A stretch of DNA of 64,000 bases from Pandoraea pneumonica (GCF_902459645.1 NZ_CABPSK010000002.1:1178001-1242000); one strand, 5' to 3'. Counted from the first letter of the stretch, positions 25,901 through 34,388 are shown. Notes: a model not told the origin generated them from the sequence alone. A program made the numbers and translations.

Positions 25901-27277
25901 ATGGACAAGCGTTCCGGTCGCGTGAAGACGCGCCACATCATTCTTGCGGTCATGTGCCTGATGTATTTCATCTCGTACATCGATCGTGTGAACATCGCCG
26001 TCGCTGGCCCGTTTATTCGACAGGAGATGGGGTTGACCACGGTGCAGTTGGGCTTGGTCTTCTCGGCGTTTGCGTATCCGTATGCCGCGATGCAAATTTT
26101 CGGCGGATGGTTGGCGGATCGTTACGGACCAAAACTGGTGCTGACCGTGCTGTCGTTGATCTGGGGCGCGGCAACGCTTGCCACCGGGTTTGCCGGAAGT
26201 ATTGCGATGTTGGTCGCGTTGCGTTTCTTACTGGGTATTGGCGAAGGCGGTGCCTTTCCGACGGCGACGCGCGCCTTTACTTACTGGATGCCCGTAGCGG
26301 AGCGCGGATTCGCGCAGGGCATTACGCACAGCTTTGCGCGGCTGGGCGGTGCGATTACGCCGCCCGTGGTGCTCGCCATTGTGGTGGCCTTCGGATGGCG
26401 CGAAGCGTTTATCGTGCTGGGCGTGGTGAGCCTTGCATGGACCGTGCTCTACATGAAGGTGTTCACCAATACGCCGGATCAGCACCGCCGCATGACGGCA
26501 GAAGAGACGGCGGAGATCGGCTACAAAGCAGGCGAGTGCGAGCGGGTGAAACGTGCCGCGACGCCGTGGCGCAAGCTTGTGCGCCGGATGTGGCTCGTAA
26601 CGTTCGTCGATTTCTGCTACGGCTGGCTGTTGTGGGTGTATCTGACGTGGATGCCGTCGTATTTGCGCGAGTCGCAGGGGTTCGATCTCAAGCAACTGGC
26701 GCTCTTCACCGCACTGCCGTTGCTCGCTGGCGTGGTAGGCGACACGCTCGGCGGGGTGATCTCCGACAAGCTCTATAAAGCGACGGGACGGCTACGTTTC
26801 GCCCGCGTTTCGGTGCTGGTGGTTGGCATGGGGGGATCGTTGGCGTTCCTGCTGCCAATGACGATGGTGTCGAATCCGATGACGGCCGTGCTGCTGCTCT
26901 CGGCGTCGTTTTTCTTTCTCGAAATCACCAACCCGGTGCTGTGGACGTTGCCGCTCGATATCGCGGGCAAGTATGCCGGTACGGCCGGCGGCATGATGAA
27001 CACCGGTTTCGGCTTGGCCGGGATGATCTCACCGGTGGCCTTCGGGTACTTGATCGAGACGACCGGCAGCTATAACGTGCCGTTCGCCATTTCGGCGGCG
27101 TTGCTTGGCGTGGGCGTCGTTGCCGCACTGTTTATCGACACCAGTAAAACGGTGGAGAGGGATGAGGCGGATGCCGCGCGCGACGAGCCTACTGGCGTGA
27201 TGGACACCGCGCCGCTTTGGGTCGCCGTCGGGCCGCAACGGCACCCGTTGCGTCGCCCGTTGCGCTGGCGGCGGTGA
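25901..27277 (+). CDS. sauU: MFS sulfoacetate transporter
   Basis: 458 residues from the ATG at 25901, which follows TAGGAGA; the longer frame from 25874 lacks a ribosome site. Twelve membrane helices, MFS signature GWLADRYGPKLVL after helix 2, and the anion:cation symporter pattern FISYIDRVNIAVAGPFI near the N-terminus. SauU imports sulfoacetate in C. necator. It is the third gene of the operon with sauS and sauT. The C-terminal 50 residues are hydrophilic. Confidence 0.85.
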   Translation: MDKRSGRVKTRHIILAVMCLMYFISYIDRVNIAVAGPFIRQEMGLTTVQLGLVFSAFAYPYAAMQIFGGWLADRYGPKLVLTVLSLIWGAATLATGFAGSIAMLVALRFLLGIGEGGAFPTATRAFTYWMPVAERGFAQGITHSFARLGGAITPPVVLAIVVAFGWREAFIVLGVVSLAWTVLYMKVFTNTPDQHRRMTAEETAEIGYKAGECERVKRAATPWRKLVRRMWLVTFVDFCYGWLLWVYLTWMPSYLRESQGFDLKQLALFTALPLLAGVVGDTLGGVISDKLYKATGRLRFARVSVLVVGMGGSLAFLLPMTMVSNPMTAVLLLSASFFFLEITNPVLWTLPLDIAGKYAGTAGGMMNTGFGLAGMISPVAFGYLIETTGSYNVPFAISAALLGVGVVAALFIDTSKTVERDEADAARDEPTGVMDTAPLWVAVGPQRHPLRRPLRWRR

Positions 27278-27318
27278 GGGGTATGCTCTCGGGGAATCTG
27301 CCACTTATCGGATCGCCC

Positions 27319-27888
27319 ATGACTGAACGCCCTCATGAGTTCCTTGACCAGAACGCGTGGGAACACTGGTTGACGCAACACGGTGAGACGTCGGCCGGAA
27401 TATGGCTGCGTCTTGCCAAGAAGGGGAAGGGACCGCCGTCGTTGACTTACGGGCAAGCGGTAGAGAGTGCCCTTTGTCACGGTTGGATCGATGGGCAGAA
27501 GAAGGCGGAAAGCGACGACTATTGGCTGCAACGCTTTACGCCGCGCACCGCAAAAAGCATCTGGTCGAAGCTCAACTGCGACCGGGTCGAGGCGCTGATT
27601 GCCGCTGGCAGGATGCTTCCCTCGGGCATGCGAGAAATCGAGAGAGCCAAAGCCGATGGCCGATGGGCGGCGGCTTATACATCGCCCAGCAATTCGGTTG
27701 TGCCCGATGACCTGCAAGCGGCACTCGATGCCAACCCCAAGGCTAGCGCGTTCTTTGCGACGCTAAGCGGCCGCAACCGCTACGCCATCTTGTTTCGGCT
27801 GCAAAACGCTAAGCGGCCGGAAACACGCCTGCGCAAGATCGAAGAATTCGTCGGTATGCTGGGTCGCGGCGAAACCATTCACCCGTGA
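27319..27888 (+). CDS. YdeI/OmdA family protein
   Basis: 189 residues of the YdeI family (conserved EHWLTQHGETSAGIWLRLAKKGKG, SALCHGWIDGQKK, YWLQRFTPRTAKSIWSKLN and C-terminal RIRKIEEFV-like helix). Members have been linked in Firmicutes and enterobacteria to protection from bacteriocins or antimicrobial peptides, but the mechanism is unsettled. Start at the ATG at 27319 gives the family's usual N-terminus; an in-frame ATG at 27283 has GAGGGG too close to be convincing. Stands alone downstream of sauU. Confidence 0.8.
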   Translation: MTERPHEFLDQNAWEHWLTQHGETSAGIWLRLAKKGKGPPSLTYGQAVESALCHGWIDGQKKAESDDYWLQRFTPRTAKSIWSKLNCDRVEALIAAGRMLPSGMREIERAKADGRWAAAYTSPSNSVVPDDLQAALDANPKASAFFATLSGRNRYAILFRLQNAKRPETRLRKIEEFVGMLGRGETIHP

Positions 27889-27949
27889 TCCGGGAGCGCA
27901 CCCACCCCGTGTCGAAACACACTGCACACAGGGTGGGTGGCCCGCCTGC

Positions 27950-28258
27950 TTAGCCGCCGGTGCCAGCGGTGGCACGCGCATCGGCGATGGTCTTGTCCCG
28001 CTCAGCCTTGGCCTGCGCGACCTTGTCGTTATAAACCTTCTTCGCGGCAGCGACCTTACGGTCATAGGCCTTGTTCGCTGCGCGGATCCGGTTATGCATC
28101 TGCACCAACGCGTCGTTGCTCTGACCGGCAGCAGCCGGTGCCATGGCGGCCGGTGCTGCGGGGGCTGGGGCCGGGGCGGCCGCAGGCGTCTGCGACCAAG
28201 CGGCACCGCTCGCCAGCACGGCAGTGAGAAGGACGGGGATGAAAAAGACCTGTTTCAT
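27950..28258 (-). CDS. small exported Ala/Pro-rich coiled-coil protein
   Basis: 102 residues. Signal peptide 1-22 (MKQVFFIPVLLTAVLASGAAWS), then a Pro-Ala linker (about 24-44) and a highly charged helix (ALVQMHNRIRAANKAYDRKVAAAKKVYNDKVAQAKAERDKTIADA) with heptad-like spacing. Probably a periplasmic structural or stress-related protein; no named family recognised. GGAGAA precedes the ATG. Confidence 0.75.
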   Translation of the reverse strand: MKQVFFIPVLLTAVLASGAAWSQTPAAAPAPAPAAPAAMAPAAAGQSNDALVQMHNRIRAANKAYDRKVAAAKKVYNDKVAQAKAERDKTIADARATAGTGG

Positions 28259-28453
28259 AGTGCATTCTCCAGAGTTGTGAGTCGGGAACCTGCGTGGATA
28301 ACGCCTGCTGCGGTCATCGGCCGTGGCATCAGAATCCGCCGGGTGCTGTTGGTCGGCGGCGGTGGCGACTGCGCATCGGTAGCCGTTTGCACGGGCGGCA
28401 AAACTCTCCGGTCTCAGGGAGTCTTACGCCAGTTGGGACGAGATTCCATAGGG

Positions 28454-28477
28454 AAAAGGGGCAATTTGGACTGCCCC
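28454..28477 (-). terminator. rho-independent terminator of the downstream LysR gene
   Basis: On the minus strand GGGGCA (28477-28472) pairs with TGCCCC (28463-28458) across an eight-base loop and is followed directly by TTTT. It lies 36 bp after the stop of the LysR gene at 28514. Apart from this, 28259-28513 shows only the promoter area of the small exported protein. Confidence 0.75.
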
Positions 28478-28513
28478 TATGGGTAATGCGCCTTGCGATC
28501 GGCACGACCGCGG

Positions 28514-29401
28514 TCAGCGATGTCGGGGCGCTAAAGCGTTGGGGTGCTGACCAACGATGTCGAAAAACGCCCGGACCATGCGCGTCTCGCGTCTTTCCGC
28601 GAGGCAGACCATGTGCACGTGCGTGCGAATCGCGGCGTCGCTGATGTGCACCGCGTGCAGTCCGGGTCCGGGGACGAATTCGACTTCGGAAACGGTGGCG
28701 ATGCCAAGGTTCTGGATGACGGCCTCACGGATGATCTCGCGGCTTGCCACCTCCATCACAACGTCGGCTTCGACATTGGCGCGCTTGAGCGCGTTTTCCA
28801 GCGCTTTTCGGGTGGTGGACCCCTGTTCGCGCAGAATTAGCTTCTCACCTGCTAGTTCGGCGATCTTGATCGACTTGCGCTTCGCGAAGCGATGGTTCGT
28901 CGAGCAGAAGATCACGACAGGATGGTCGGTGTAGGGAATCGAGACGAAGCGGTCGTCGCTGGCAACTTGCGCGAGTACGCCGACATCGGCGCTGTAGTCC
29001 ACCAGTCGGTCGAGAACGTCCTGCGAGTTGCCGGTGCTCACCGAGACTTTGATGCCCGGATAGCGTTGGTGGAACGCCGCGAGCATGGCCGTCACCTGCG
29101 CGGGGCCGACCGCCGCCACGCGCAGATGGCCGGTACGCAGTTCGCCAGACTCGCGCAGTAACTGGAGCGCCTCGCCTTCCAGACTGAACATCTGACGCGA
29201 AATCGCCAGCAGTCTCTGGCCGACTTCCGTCGTCAAAACGCGTCGGCCGGTCCGGTGGAATAGCTCGACCTTATACAACTCCTCCAGTTGACCGACCTGA
29301 GTGGTCACGGTCGGCTGGCTCACGTGCAGACTTTGCGCCGCCGCAGTGAAGCTCCCCGTTGTCGCTACGGCATGGAAGGAACGCAGTTGTGTCAGTCGCA
29401 T
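28514..29401 (-). CDS. LysR-family transcriptional regulator
   Basis: 295 residues from the ATG at 29401. Winged helix 1-65 (RLTQLRSFHAVATTGSFTAAAQSLHVSQPTVTTQVGQLEELYKVELFHR) and effector domain from about 90. A five-codon longer start is possible. It is divergent from metR with 192 bp between. No adjacent metabolic target is evident on its own strand. Confidence 0.9.
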   Translation of the reverse strand: MRLTQLRSFHAVATTGSFTAAAQSLHVSQPTVTTQVGQLEELYKVELFHRTGRRVLTTEVGQRLLAISRQMFSLEGEALQLLRESGELRTGHLRVAAVGPAQVTAMLAAFHQRYPGIKVSVSTGNSQDVLDRLVDYSADVGVLAQVASDDRFVSIPYTDHPVVIFCSTNHRFAKRKSIKIAELAGEKLILREQGSTTRKALENALKRANVEADVVMEVASREIIREAVIQNLGIATVSEVEFVPGPGLHAVHISDAAIRTHVHMVCLAERRETRMVRAFFDIVGQHPNALAPRHR

Positions 29402-29578
29402 GACGAAGACCCTCAATTCGGTTGCGGCGATTATATAGAGCGTATGAATGGGTTTGCCGAAAAATCAGGCACCGGTGAATGGGTAACCATCAACCGATGG
29501 TGATGCCGTGGGGACTCGGCTCGGCTGGCGGGTAGGGGAAGGAATGATGAACTAGAATATCGCTATCTCAATAAAACA

Positions 29579-29591
29579 TGAATTTCATTCA
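29579..29591. promoter_or_regulatory. MetR-type operator overlapping the metR translation start region
   Basis: TGAATTTCATTCA exactly fits the MetR consensus TGAA-N5-TTCA and ends two bases before the metR ATG. MetR is known to repress its own gene, and this placement would block transcription or initiation. Confidence 0.75.
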
Positions 29592-29593
29592 TC

Positions 29594-30484
29594 ATGCTCG
29601 ATCGTATTCATCTGTCCATCGTGCAGGAAGTGGAAAAGCAGGGTTCGCTGACTGCGGCCGCAGGCGTGCTGCACGTGACGCAATCGGCGCTTAGCCACAG
29701 CATGAAAAAACTGGAGCAGCAGTTGGGCACCGACATCTGGCTGCGCGAAGGTCGCAGCCTGCGCCTGACGCAGGCTGGGCAATATCTGCTGGCGGTGGCC
29801 AATCGGGTATTGCCCCAACTGAGTTTGGCCGAAGACCGCTTGCGGCAGTTCGCGCAAGGCGAGCGGGGTGCGCTTCGCATCGGCATGGAGTGCCACCCTT
29901 GCTATCAGTGGCTGTTGAAAGTCGTGTCGCCGTATTTGGCGGCGTGGCCGGATGTGGATGTCGACGTCAAACAAAAATTCCAATTTGGCGGCATCGGTGC
30001 GCTGTTCGGTTACGAGATCGATCTGTTGGTCACGCCCGATCCGCTGGATAAGCCCGGCCTCGTCTTCGAACCTGTTTTCGACTATGAACAAGTCTTGGTC
30101 GTGGCGGGCAACCACAAGCTGGCCAAAGAGGAATACATCAAGCCCAAGCAACTCACCGACGAGGTACTGGTGGCCTACCCGGTGCCGATCGACCGACTGG
30201 ACATCTACAGCATGTTCCTCACGCCGGCGGGCATCACGCCCAAACGGCATAAGGCGATCGAGACGACCGACATCATGTTGCAAATGGTCGCGAGCGGTCG
30301 CGGCGTGGCGGCGTTGCCGCGCTGGCTGGTGCTGGAATACGCGGACACGATGGATGTGGTGCCCGTTCGGCTTGGCAAGCACGGGATTGCCAAAAACATC
30401 TATCTGGGCGCGCGCGAGTCGGACATGGACATCGATTATCTGCGTGCCTTTATCGAGCAAGCGAAAGGGCCTGCTACGGCCTGA
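29594..30484 (+). CDS. metR: MetR-type LysR regulator of methionine genes
   Basis: 296 residues: winged helix 1-62 (LSIVQEVEKQGSLTAAAGVLHVTQSALSHSMKKLEQQLGTDIWLREGR) with the MetR-like recognition helix and an effector domain (LRIGMECHPCYQWLLKVVSPYL) matching MetR, which uses homocysteine as co-inducer. It precedes mesX and mesD on the same strand, and the MetR box at its own start supports the name. Likely controls the downstream methionine synthase genes. Confidence 0.88.
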   Translation: MLDRIHLSIVQEVEKQGSLTAAAGVLHVTQSALSHSMKKLEQQLGTDIWLREGRSLRLTQAGQYLLAVANRVLPQLSLAEDRLRQFAQGERGALRIGMECHPCYQWLLKVVSPYLAAWPDVDVDVKQKFQFGGIGALFGYEIDLLVTPDPLDKPGLVFEPVFDYEQVLVVAGNHKLAKEEYIKPKQLTDEVLVAYPVPIDRLDIYSMFLTPAGITPKRHKAIETTDIMLQMVASGRGVAALPRWLVLEYADTMDVVPVRLGKHGIAKNIYLGARESDMDIDYLRAFIEQAKGPATA

Positions 30485-30494
30485 CATGTCGCAG

Positions 30495-30631
30495 GACCGG
30501 GCTCCATGAGTGAAGCTCATAAGACCATGAGAACTTATCCATTTTCATGACGCCCGGTCGGACACGATAATTCGAGCCTCTTAGCCGTCGACGCCGATTC
30601 CGCAACGGAATCCTGAACTCGCGAGTCGGCG
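30495..30631 (+). promoter_or_regulatory. highly structured leader/operator region upstream of mesX
   Basis: GACCGGGC (30495-30502) and GCCCGGTC (30552-30559) are perfect complements enclosing ATGAG-TGAAG-CTCAT (30506-30520) and ATGA...TCAT (30527-30530, 30545-30548), so the RNA could form a three-way junction. A second module has CGCCGA (30592-30597) paired with TCGGCG (30626-30631) around TTCCG-CAA-CGGAA (30598-30610) and CTCGCGAG (30618-30625). CCATGAG is also repeated at 30504 and 30525, two helical turns apart. No known riboswitch class recognised. Operator palindromes are the alternative. Confidence 0.45.
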
Positions 30632-30654
30632 CAAAAATCAGGCATCGGATTACC

Positions 30655-31638
30655 ATGAGTCAAGCTTTCACATTTGCCATCAAGCGCATTCGTTTCGATG
30701 AGGACTATCGTCCCTCGGACAACACGCGCATCACGACCAACTTCGCTAACTTGGCTCGCGGAAGCAGCCGCCAAGAGAACCTGCGCAACACGTTTCGGAT
30801 GATCGACAACAGGTTCAATGCATTGGCGCATTGGGATAACCCGAAAGGCGATCGTTACACCGTCAATCTCGAAATCGTTTCCGTCGAGATGAGCATCGAT
30901 GGCGAAAACAGTGGCAATTCGCTTCCGCTGATCGAGATTCTGAAAACGAATATCGTCGACCGTAAGACTGGCGAGCGCATCGAGGGCATTGCGGGGAACA
31001 ACTTCTCGTCCTACGTGCGGGATTACGACTTCAGCGTGCTGCTGCTCGAGCACAACAAGGGGCGGCCCGCGTTCGGCACCCCCGAGAAATTTGGCGATCT
31101 GCACGGGAAGCTATTCAAGGCCTTCGTGAATTCGGACGCCTACCGGGGCAACTTCAAAAAGCCGCCTGTGATTTGCCTGAGCGTGTCGAGCAGCCGCACC
31201 TATCGCCGCACGGCAAATCGACATCCGGTGCTGGGCGTCGAGTATCTGCAAGACGAATACTCGCTAACCGACGAGTACTTCCAGAAGATGGGGCTGAAGG
31301 TGCGTTATTTCATGCCGCCGAATAGCGTGGCGCCTTTGGCTTTCTATTTCTCCGGCGATTTGCTTGCCGATTACAACAGCCTTGAGTTGATCGGCACCAT
31401 CAGCACGATGGACACCTTCCAGAAGATTTACCGACCCGAGATTTACAACGCGAATTCAGCGGCAGGGGAGTCCTATCAGCCGAGTTTGAAGCACGAGGAT
31501 TTTTCGCTGACGCGCATTGTGTACGACCGGGAAGAACGCAGCCGGTTGGCGATTGAGCAGGGACGGTTTGTCGAGGAGAACTTCATCAAGCCGTACCAAA
31601 ACGTTCTCGAGCAGTGGTCTGCTAACTACGCTCATTAA
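30655..31638 (+). CDS. mesX: MesX, DUF1852 partner of methionine synthase MesD
   Basis: 327 residues, full DUF1852 length. Conserved stretches include FAIKRIRFDEDYRPSDNTRITTNFANLARG near the N-terminus and YRRTANRHPVLGVEYLQDEYSLTDEYFQKMGL. DUF1852 genes accompany the short MetE-like MesD genes and were shown by genetics in other bacteria to be required for MesD function in an oxygen-dependent, folate-independent methionine synthesis. The biochemical role of MesX is unknown. It lies 28 bp before mesD, with metR upstream, forming a compact methionine locus. Confidence 0.88.
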   Translation: MSQAFTFAIKRIRFDEDYRPSDNTRITTNFANLARGSSRQENLRNTFRMIDNRFNALAHWDNPKGDRYTVNLEIVSVEMSIDGENSGNSLPLIEILKTNIVDRKTGERIEGIAGNNFSSYVRDYDFSVLLLEHNKGRPAFGTPEKFGDLHGKLFKAFVNSDAYRGNFKKPPVICLSVSSSRTYRRTANRHPVLGVEYLQDEYSLTDEYFQKMGLKVRYFMPPNSVAPLAFYFSGDLLADYNSLELIGTISTMDTFQKIYRPEIYNANSAAGESYQPSLKHEDFSLTRIVYDREERSRLAIEQGRFVEENFIKPYQNVLEQWSANYAH

Positions 31639-31666
31639 TTCATCGAAAACACCAAGAAAATCCATC

Positions 31667-32695
31667 ATGAAGAAATTGTTGCCGACCTCGACTGCTGGCA
31701 GTCTGCCGAAACCCTCTTGGCTCGCCGAGCCGGAGAAGCTCTGGTCGCCCTGGAAGTTGCAGGGTGACGAGTTGATCGACGGCAAGCGCGACGCTTTGCG
31801 TTTGTCGCTGCAAGAACAACAACATGCCGGTATCGATATCGTCAGCGACGGCGAGCAAACGCGTCAGCATTTTGTGACGACGTTTATCGAGCACCTCGAC
31901 GGCGTCGATTTTGAGAACCGCCAGACCGTTCGGATTCGCGATCGATACGATGCGAGCGTGCCCACGGTGGTGGGAGCGGTGGCTCGGCGTAAGCCGGTGT
32001 TTGTCGAGGACGCCAAGTTCCTGCGCTCGCAAACGAAGCAACCCATTAAATGGGCGCTGCCGGGCCCCATGACGATGATCGATACGCTTTACGACGATCA
32101 CTACAAGAGCCGTGAAAAGCTGGCTTGGGAGTTCGCCAAGATTCTCAATCAGGAAGCGAAAGAGTTGGAGGCTGCTGGCGTCGACATCATTCAATTCGAC
32201 GAGCCCGCATTCAACGTCTTCTTCGACGAAGTGAATGAGTGGGGCGTCGCTACGCTGGAACGAGCCATCGAAGGGCTCAAGTGCGAAACGGCCGTGCATA
32301 TTTGCTACGGCTATGGCATCAAAGCCAATACCGATTGGAAAAAGACACTGGGCTCGGAGTGGCGGCAGTATGAGGAAGCCTTCCCCAAACTGCAAAAGTC
32401 GAACATCGATATCGTCTCGCTGGAATGTCACAACTCGCATGTGCCGATCGACCTGATTGAACTCATTCGAGGCAAGAAGGTGATGGTCGGGGCTATCGAT
32501 GTGGCATCCGAGACCATTGAAACGCCGGAGGAAGTCGCCGCGACGTTGCGCAAAGCCCTCCAGTTTGTCGATGCAGACAAGCTCTATCCGTGCACCAATT
32601 GCGGCATGGCCCCGTTGCCCCGCAGCGTCGCACGAGGCAAGTTGAATGCGCTAAGTGCAGGTGCGGAAATCGTGCGCCGAGAACTCTCGAATTAA
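31667..32695 (+). CDS. mesD: folate-independent methionine synthase (MetE C-terminal type)
   Basis: 342 residues, covering only the catalytic C-terminal barrel of cobalamin-independent methionine synthase; the N-terminal folate-binding half of MetE (about 750 residues in total) is missing. Visible features: TSTAGSLPKP start, VSDGEQTRQHF, IIQFDEPAFN, VHICYGYG (zinc His-Cys) and PCTNCGMAPLPR (second zinc Cys). The ATG at 31667 follows mesX by 28 bp. Pairing with DUF1852 places it in the MesD family, which methylates homocysteine without methyltetrahydrofolate; the methyl donor is not known to me. Confidence 0.88.
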   Translation: MKKLLPTSTAGSLPKPSWLAEPEKLWSPWKLQGDELIDGKRDALRLSLQEQQHAGIDIVSDGEQTRQHFVTTFIEHLDGVDFENRQTVRIRDRYDASVPTVVGAVARRKPVFVEDAKFLRSQTKQPIKWALPGPMTMIDTLYDDHYKSREKLAWEFAKILNQEAKELEAAGVDIIQFDEPAFNVFFDEVNEWGVATLERAIEGLKCETAVHICYGYGIKANTDWKKTLGSEWRQYEEAFPKLQKSNIDIVSLECHNSHVPIDLIELIRGKKVMVGAIDVASETIETPEEVAATLRKALQFVDADKLYPCTNCGMAPLPRSVARGKLNALSAGAEIVRRELSN

Positions 32696-32716
32696 TTCGG
32701 GATGACGTTGGAAGTG

Positions 32717-32737
32717 CTGCACCGGGGGCCGGTGCAG
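32717..32737 (+). terminator. GC-rich hairpin after mesD
   Basis: CTGCACCGG and CCGGTGCAG form a perfect 9-bp stem with a GGG loop, 21 bp after the mesD stop, in the convergent gap before the hydrolase gene. No T-run follows, so termination strength is uncertain. Confidence 0.55.
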
Positions 32738-32760
32738 CCGATATCAGCGGGGCATCCAGG

Positions 32761-33687
32761 TCAATGAAGTGTTTTGACTGGATTGGCGGTGAACTCAATT
32801 AAATGCGCTGCCACTTCGTCCGGGCATTCCTCCATGACGAAATGTCCGCAGTCGGCCAGCACATGGCCTTGCACGTTTACCGCGATGCGTTTCATCGTGT
32901 CGAATAGCATTGACCCCACACCGAATTGCCCGCCCAGCGCCATGACCGGCATCTCAAGCATCCGCGTTGCGCGCGCCCGATTCGCGGCAAGCGCCTCCTG
33001 CGAAAACGACTCGCGATAGTAGGCGAACGCCGTTCTTGTCCCTCCCGGCTGTACATAGGCGCGGGTGTATTCGTCGATGACGGTGGGCGTGAAGACCCAT
33101 GGCCGCGCTGCCTTCTGGGAAAACAGCCACGCCAAGTACTCACGCTCGTGTCCGCGCACGAGGATCTCGGGTAGGTCGGGAATGCGGTTGAAGGCGAAAT
33201 GCCAGGTTCGATTGTTGAGCTCGTCAGAGGGAATCTCCGACCCCGGCATCGGTGAAATGCCCGGCAGCGCCGCGTCGAACAACGACAGCGTGCGAACGTC
33301 GTCAGGAAAGTCTGCGGCATAGGCGTAGGCGATCCACGCGCCGACATCGTGCGACGCCACATCGAGTCTGGTGTCTTTCGTCAGCCCCAGCGCTTGCACG
33401 AATCGGTGGATTTCGGCGGCAACCACGCCGGGCGTGAACCCCTGCGAAGGATGCGCGGAATCGCCCATGCCGCGCGGGTCGATGGCAATCACTCTACGTC
33501 CCGCTCTCGCGAGCTTAGGAATGACATCGCGCCACGCATACCAGCTTTCCGGCCAGCCAGGAATCAGCAGAATTGGCGCACCGGCGCCAGCTTCAACATA
33601 GTGGAGCCGGACGCCATCGATGTTGATCAGCTTGTGGTGTATCTCGATGTTGTTATCGCGAGGATCGGGCGAATTATTTGTAGTCAT
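32761..33687 (-). CDS. alpha/beta hydrolase (epoxide hydrolase/haloacetate dehalogenase type)
   Basis: 308 residues. The oxyanion motif is ILLIPGWPESWYAWRDVIP (HGWP-like with Pro replacing His), the nucleophile elbow VASHDVGAW carries Asp, the cap domain includes WVFTPTVIDEYTRAY, and the catalytic His lies in DCGHFVMEECPDEVA. An Asp nucleophile indicates epoxide hydrolases and haloalkanoate dehalogenases. GGAAC precedes the ATG. It follows a TetR gene on the same strand by 56 bp, so the two probably form an inducible unit for a xenobiotic or signal. Confidence 0.87.
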   Translation of the reverse strand: MTTNNSPDPRDNNIEIHHKLINIDGVRLHYVEAGAGAPILLIPGWPESWYAWRDVIPKLARAGRRVIAIDPRGMGDSAHPSQGFTPGVVAAEIHRFVQALGLTKDTRLDVASHDVGAWIAYAYAADFPDDVRTLSLFDAALPGISPMPGSEIPSDELNNRTWHFAFNRIPDLPEILVRGHEREYLAWLFSQKAARPWVFTPTVIDEYTRAYVQPGGTRTAFAYYRESFSQEALAANRARATRMLEMPVMALGGQFGVGSMLFDTMKRIAVNVQGHVLADCGHFVMEECPDEVAAHLIEFTANPVKTLH

Positions 33688-33713
33688 ATCGGTTCCAAAA
33701 TAAACAAAAGAAC

Positions 33714-33731
33714 GCCATGGATCCCCATGGC
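33714..33731. promoter_or_regulatory. palindrome between tetR-type gene and hydrolase gene
   Basis: GCCATGG and CCATGGC form a perfect 7-bp inverted repeat with a four-base centre in the 56-bp gap between the regulator and hydrolase. It may be a second operator or an attenuating hairpin; its sequence differs from the operator at 34361. Confidence 0.4.
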
Positions 33732-33743
33732 ACGGTCAAATGT

Positions 33744-34355
33744 TCAGTCGATGATTTTCATTGCCATATCGAGAATGGCCTTGTCGCGATGGTCGCGATG
33801 CGCGTCGCTTTTCCCGACGACTCTTAGCCCCTGCAAGAAGCAGAGCAACGCTTCTGCCGCCGCCTTGGTGTTGAGGTCGGCACGGATAGAACCGTCTTTG
33901 ATGCCGATCCGTATGAGCTCCGATAACGTGCGCTCGAGGTATTTCAGCGCCTGTTCGAACATGTGCACGATGTCGGGGTCGATCACGGTGGCTTCGAGTC
34001 CTGTCGCGACCACTAGGCAGCCGAGTCGCCCCGGCTCTCCCCGCGATTGCTCAAGATAGTGGGCAAGCAGCTTTGCCACGCGCTCGCGCCCCGACCCTTC
34101 GCCGCTTGCGATCACCCGGATCCGTTCGTGCCCGAGACTGACGTAGCGTTCGAGCGCGGCAACGTACACAGACTTCTTGTCCGCGAACGCTTTGTACAAG
34201 CTGCCCCGCGTGAGTCCGGTCGCATCGACCAGATCGGCAATTGAGCTTGCGCCAAAGCCGCGCTGCCTGAATAGCGCGATGGCGAGATCGACGACTTCGT
34301 CGTAGTCAAACTCCCTTGGTCGTCCGCGGCCCGGCTTGCTGATAATGGCAGTCAT
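33744..34355 (-). CDS. TetR-family regulator
   Basis: 203 residues from the ATG at 34355. HTH at about 10-57 (RGRPREFDYDEVVDLAIALFRQRGFGASSIADLVDATGLTRGSLYKAFADKKSVYVAAL) and a helical ligand domain of the TetR_C_16/YcdC-like type. It lies upstream of the hydrolase gene (same strand) and divergent from a LysR gene. The operator-like inverted repeat at 34361-34388 is just upstream of the start codon, indicating autorepression. Confidence 0.9.
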   Translation of the reverse strand: MTAIISKPGRGRPREFDYDEVVDLAIALFRQRGFGASSIADLVDATGLTRGSLYKAFADKKSVYVAALERYVSLGHERIRVIASGEGSGRERVAKLLAHYLEQSRGEPGRLGCLVVATGLEATVIDPDIVHMFEQALKYLERTLSELIRIGIKDGSIRADLNTKAAAEALLCFLQGLRVVGKSDAHRDHRDKAILDMAMKIID

Positions 34356-34360
34356 GGGCG

Positions 34361-34388
34361 GATTATGGATCACATCGTTCCCATAATC
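34361..34388. promoter_or_regulatory. TetR operator, perfect 8-bp inverted repeat
   Basis: GATTATGG (34361-34368) and CCATAATC (34381-34388) are perfect complements separated by 12 bases and start 6 bp upstream of the TetR-type start codon. Symmetry, AT content and position fit a self-regulated TetR operator. Confidence 0.6.

Noticed and set aside
28370-28480. Glycine riboswitch-like GGTCTCAGGGAG segment
   Set aside because: Only a short stretch resembles the motif, the paired elements are missing and no glycine-cleavage or transport gene follows; the nearby hairpin is explained as a terminator.
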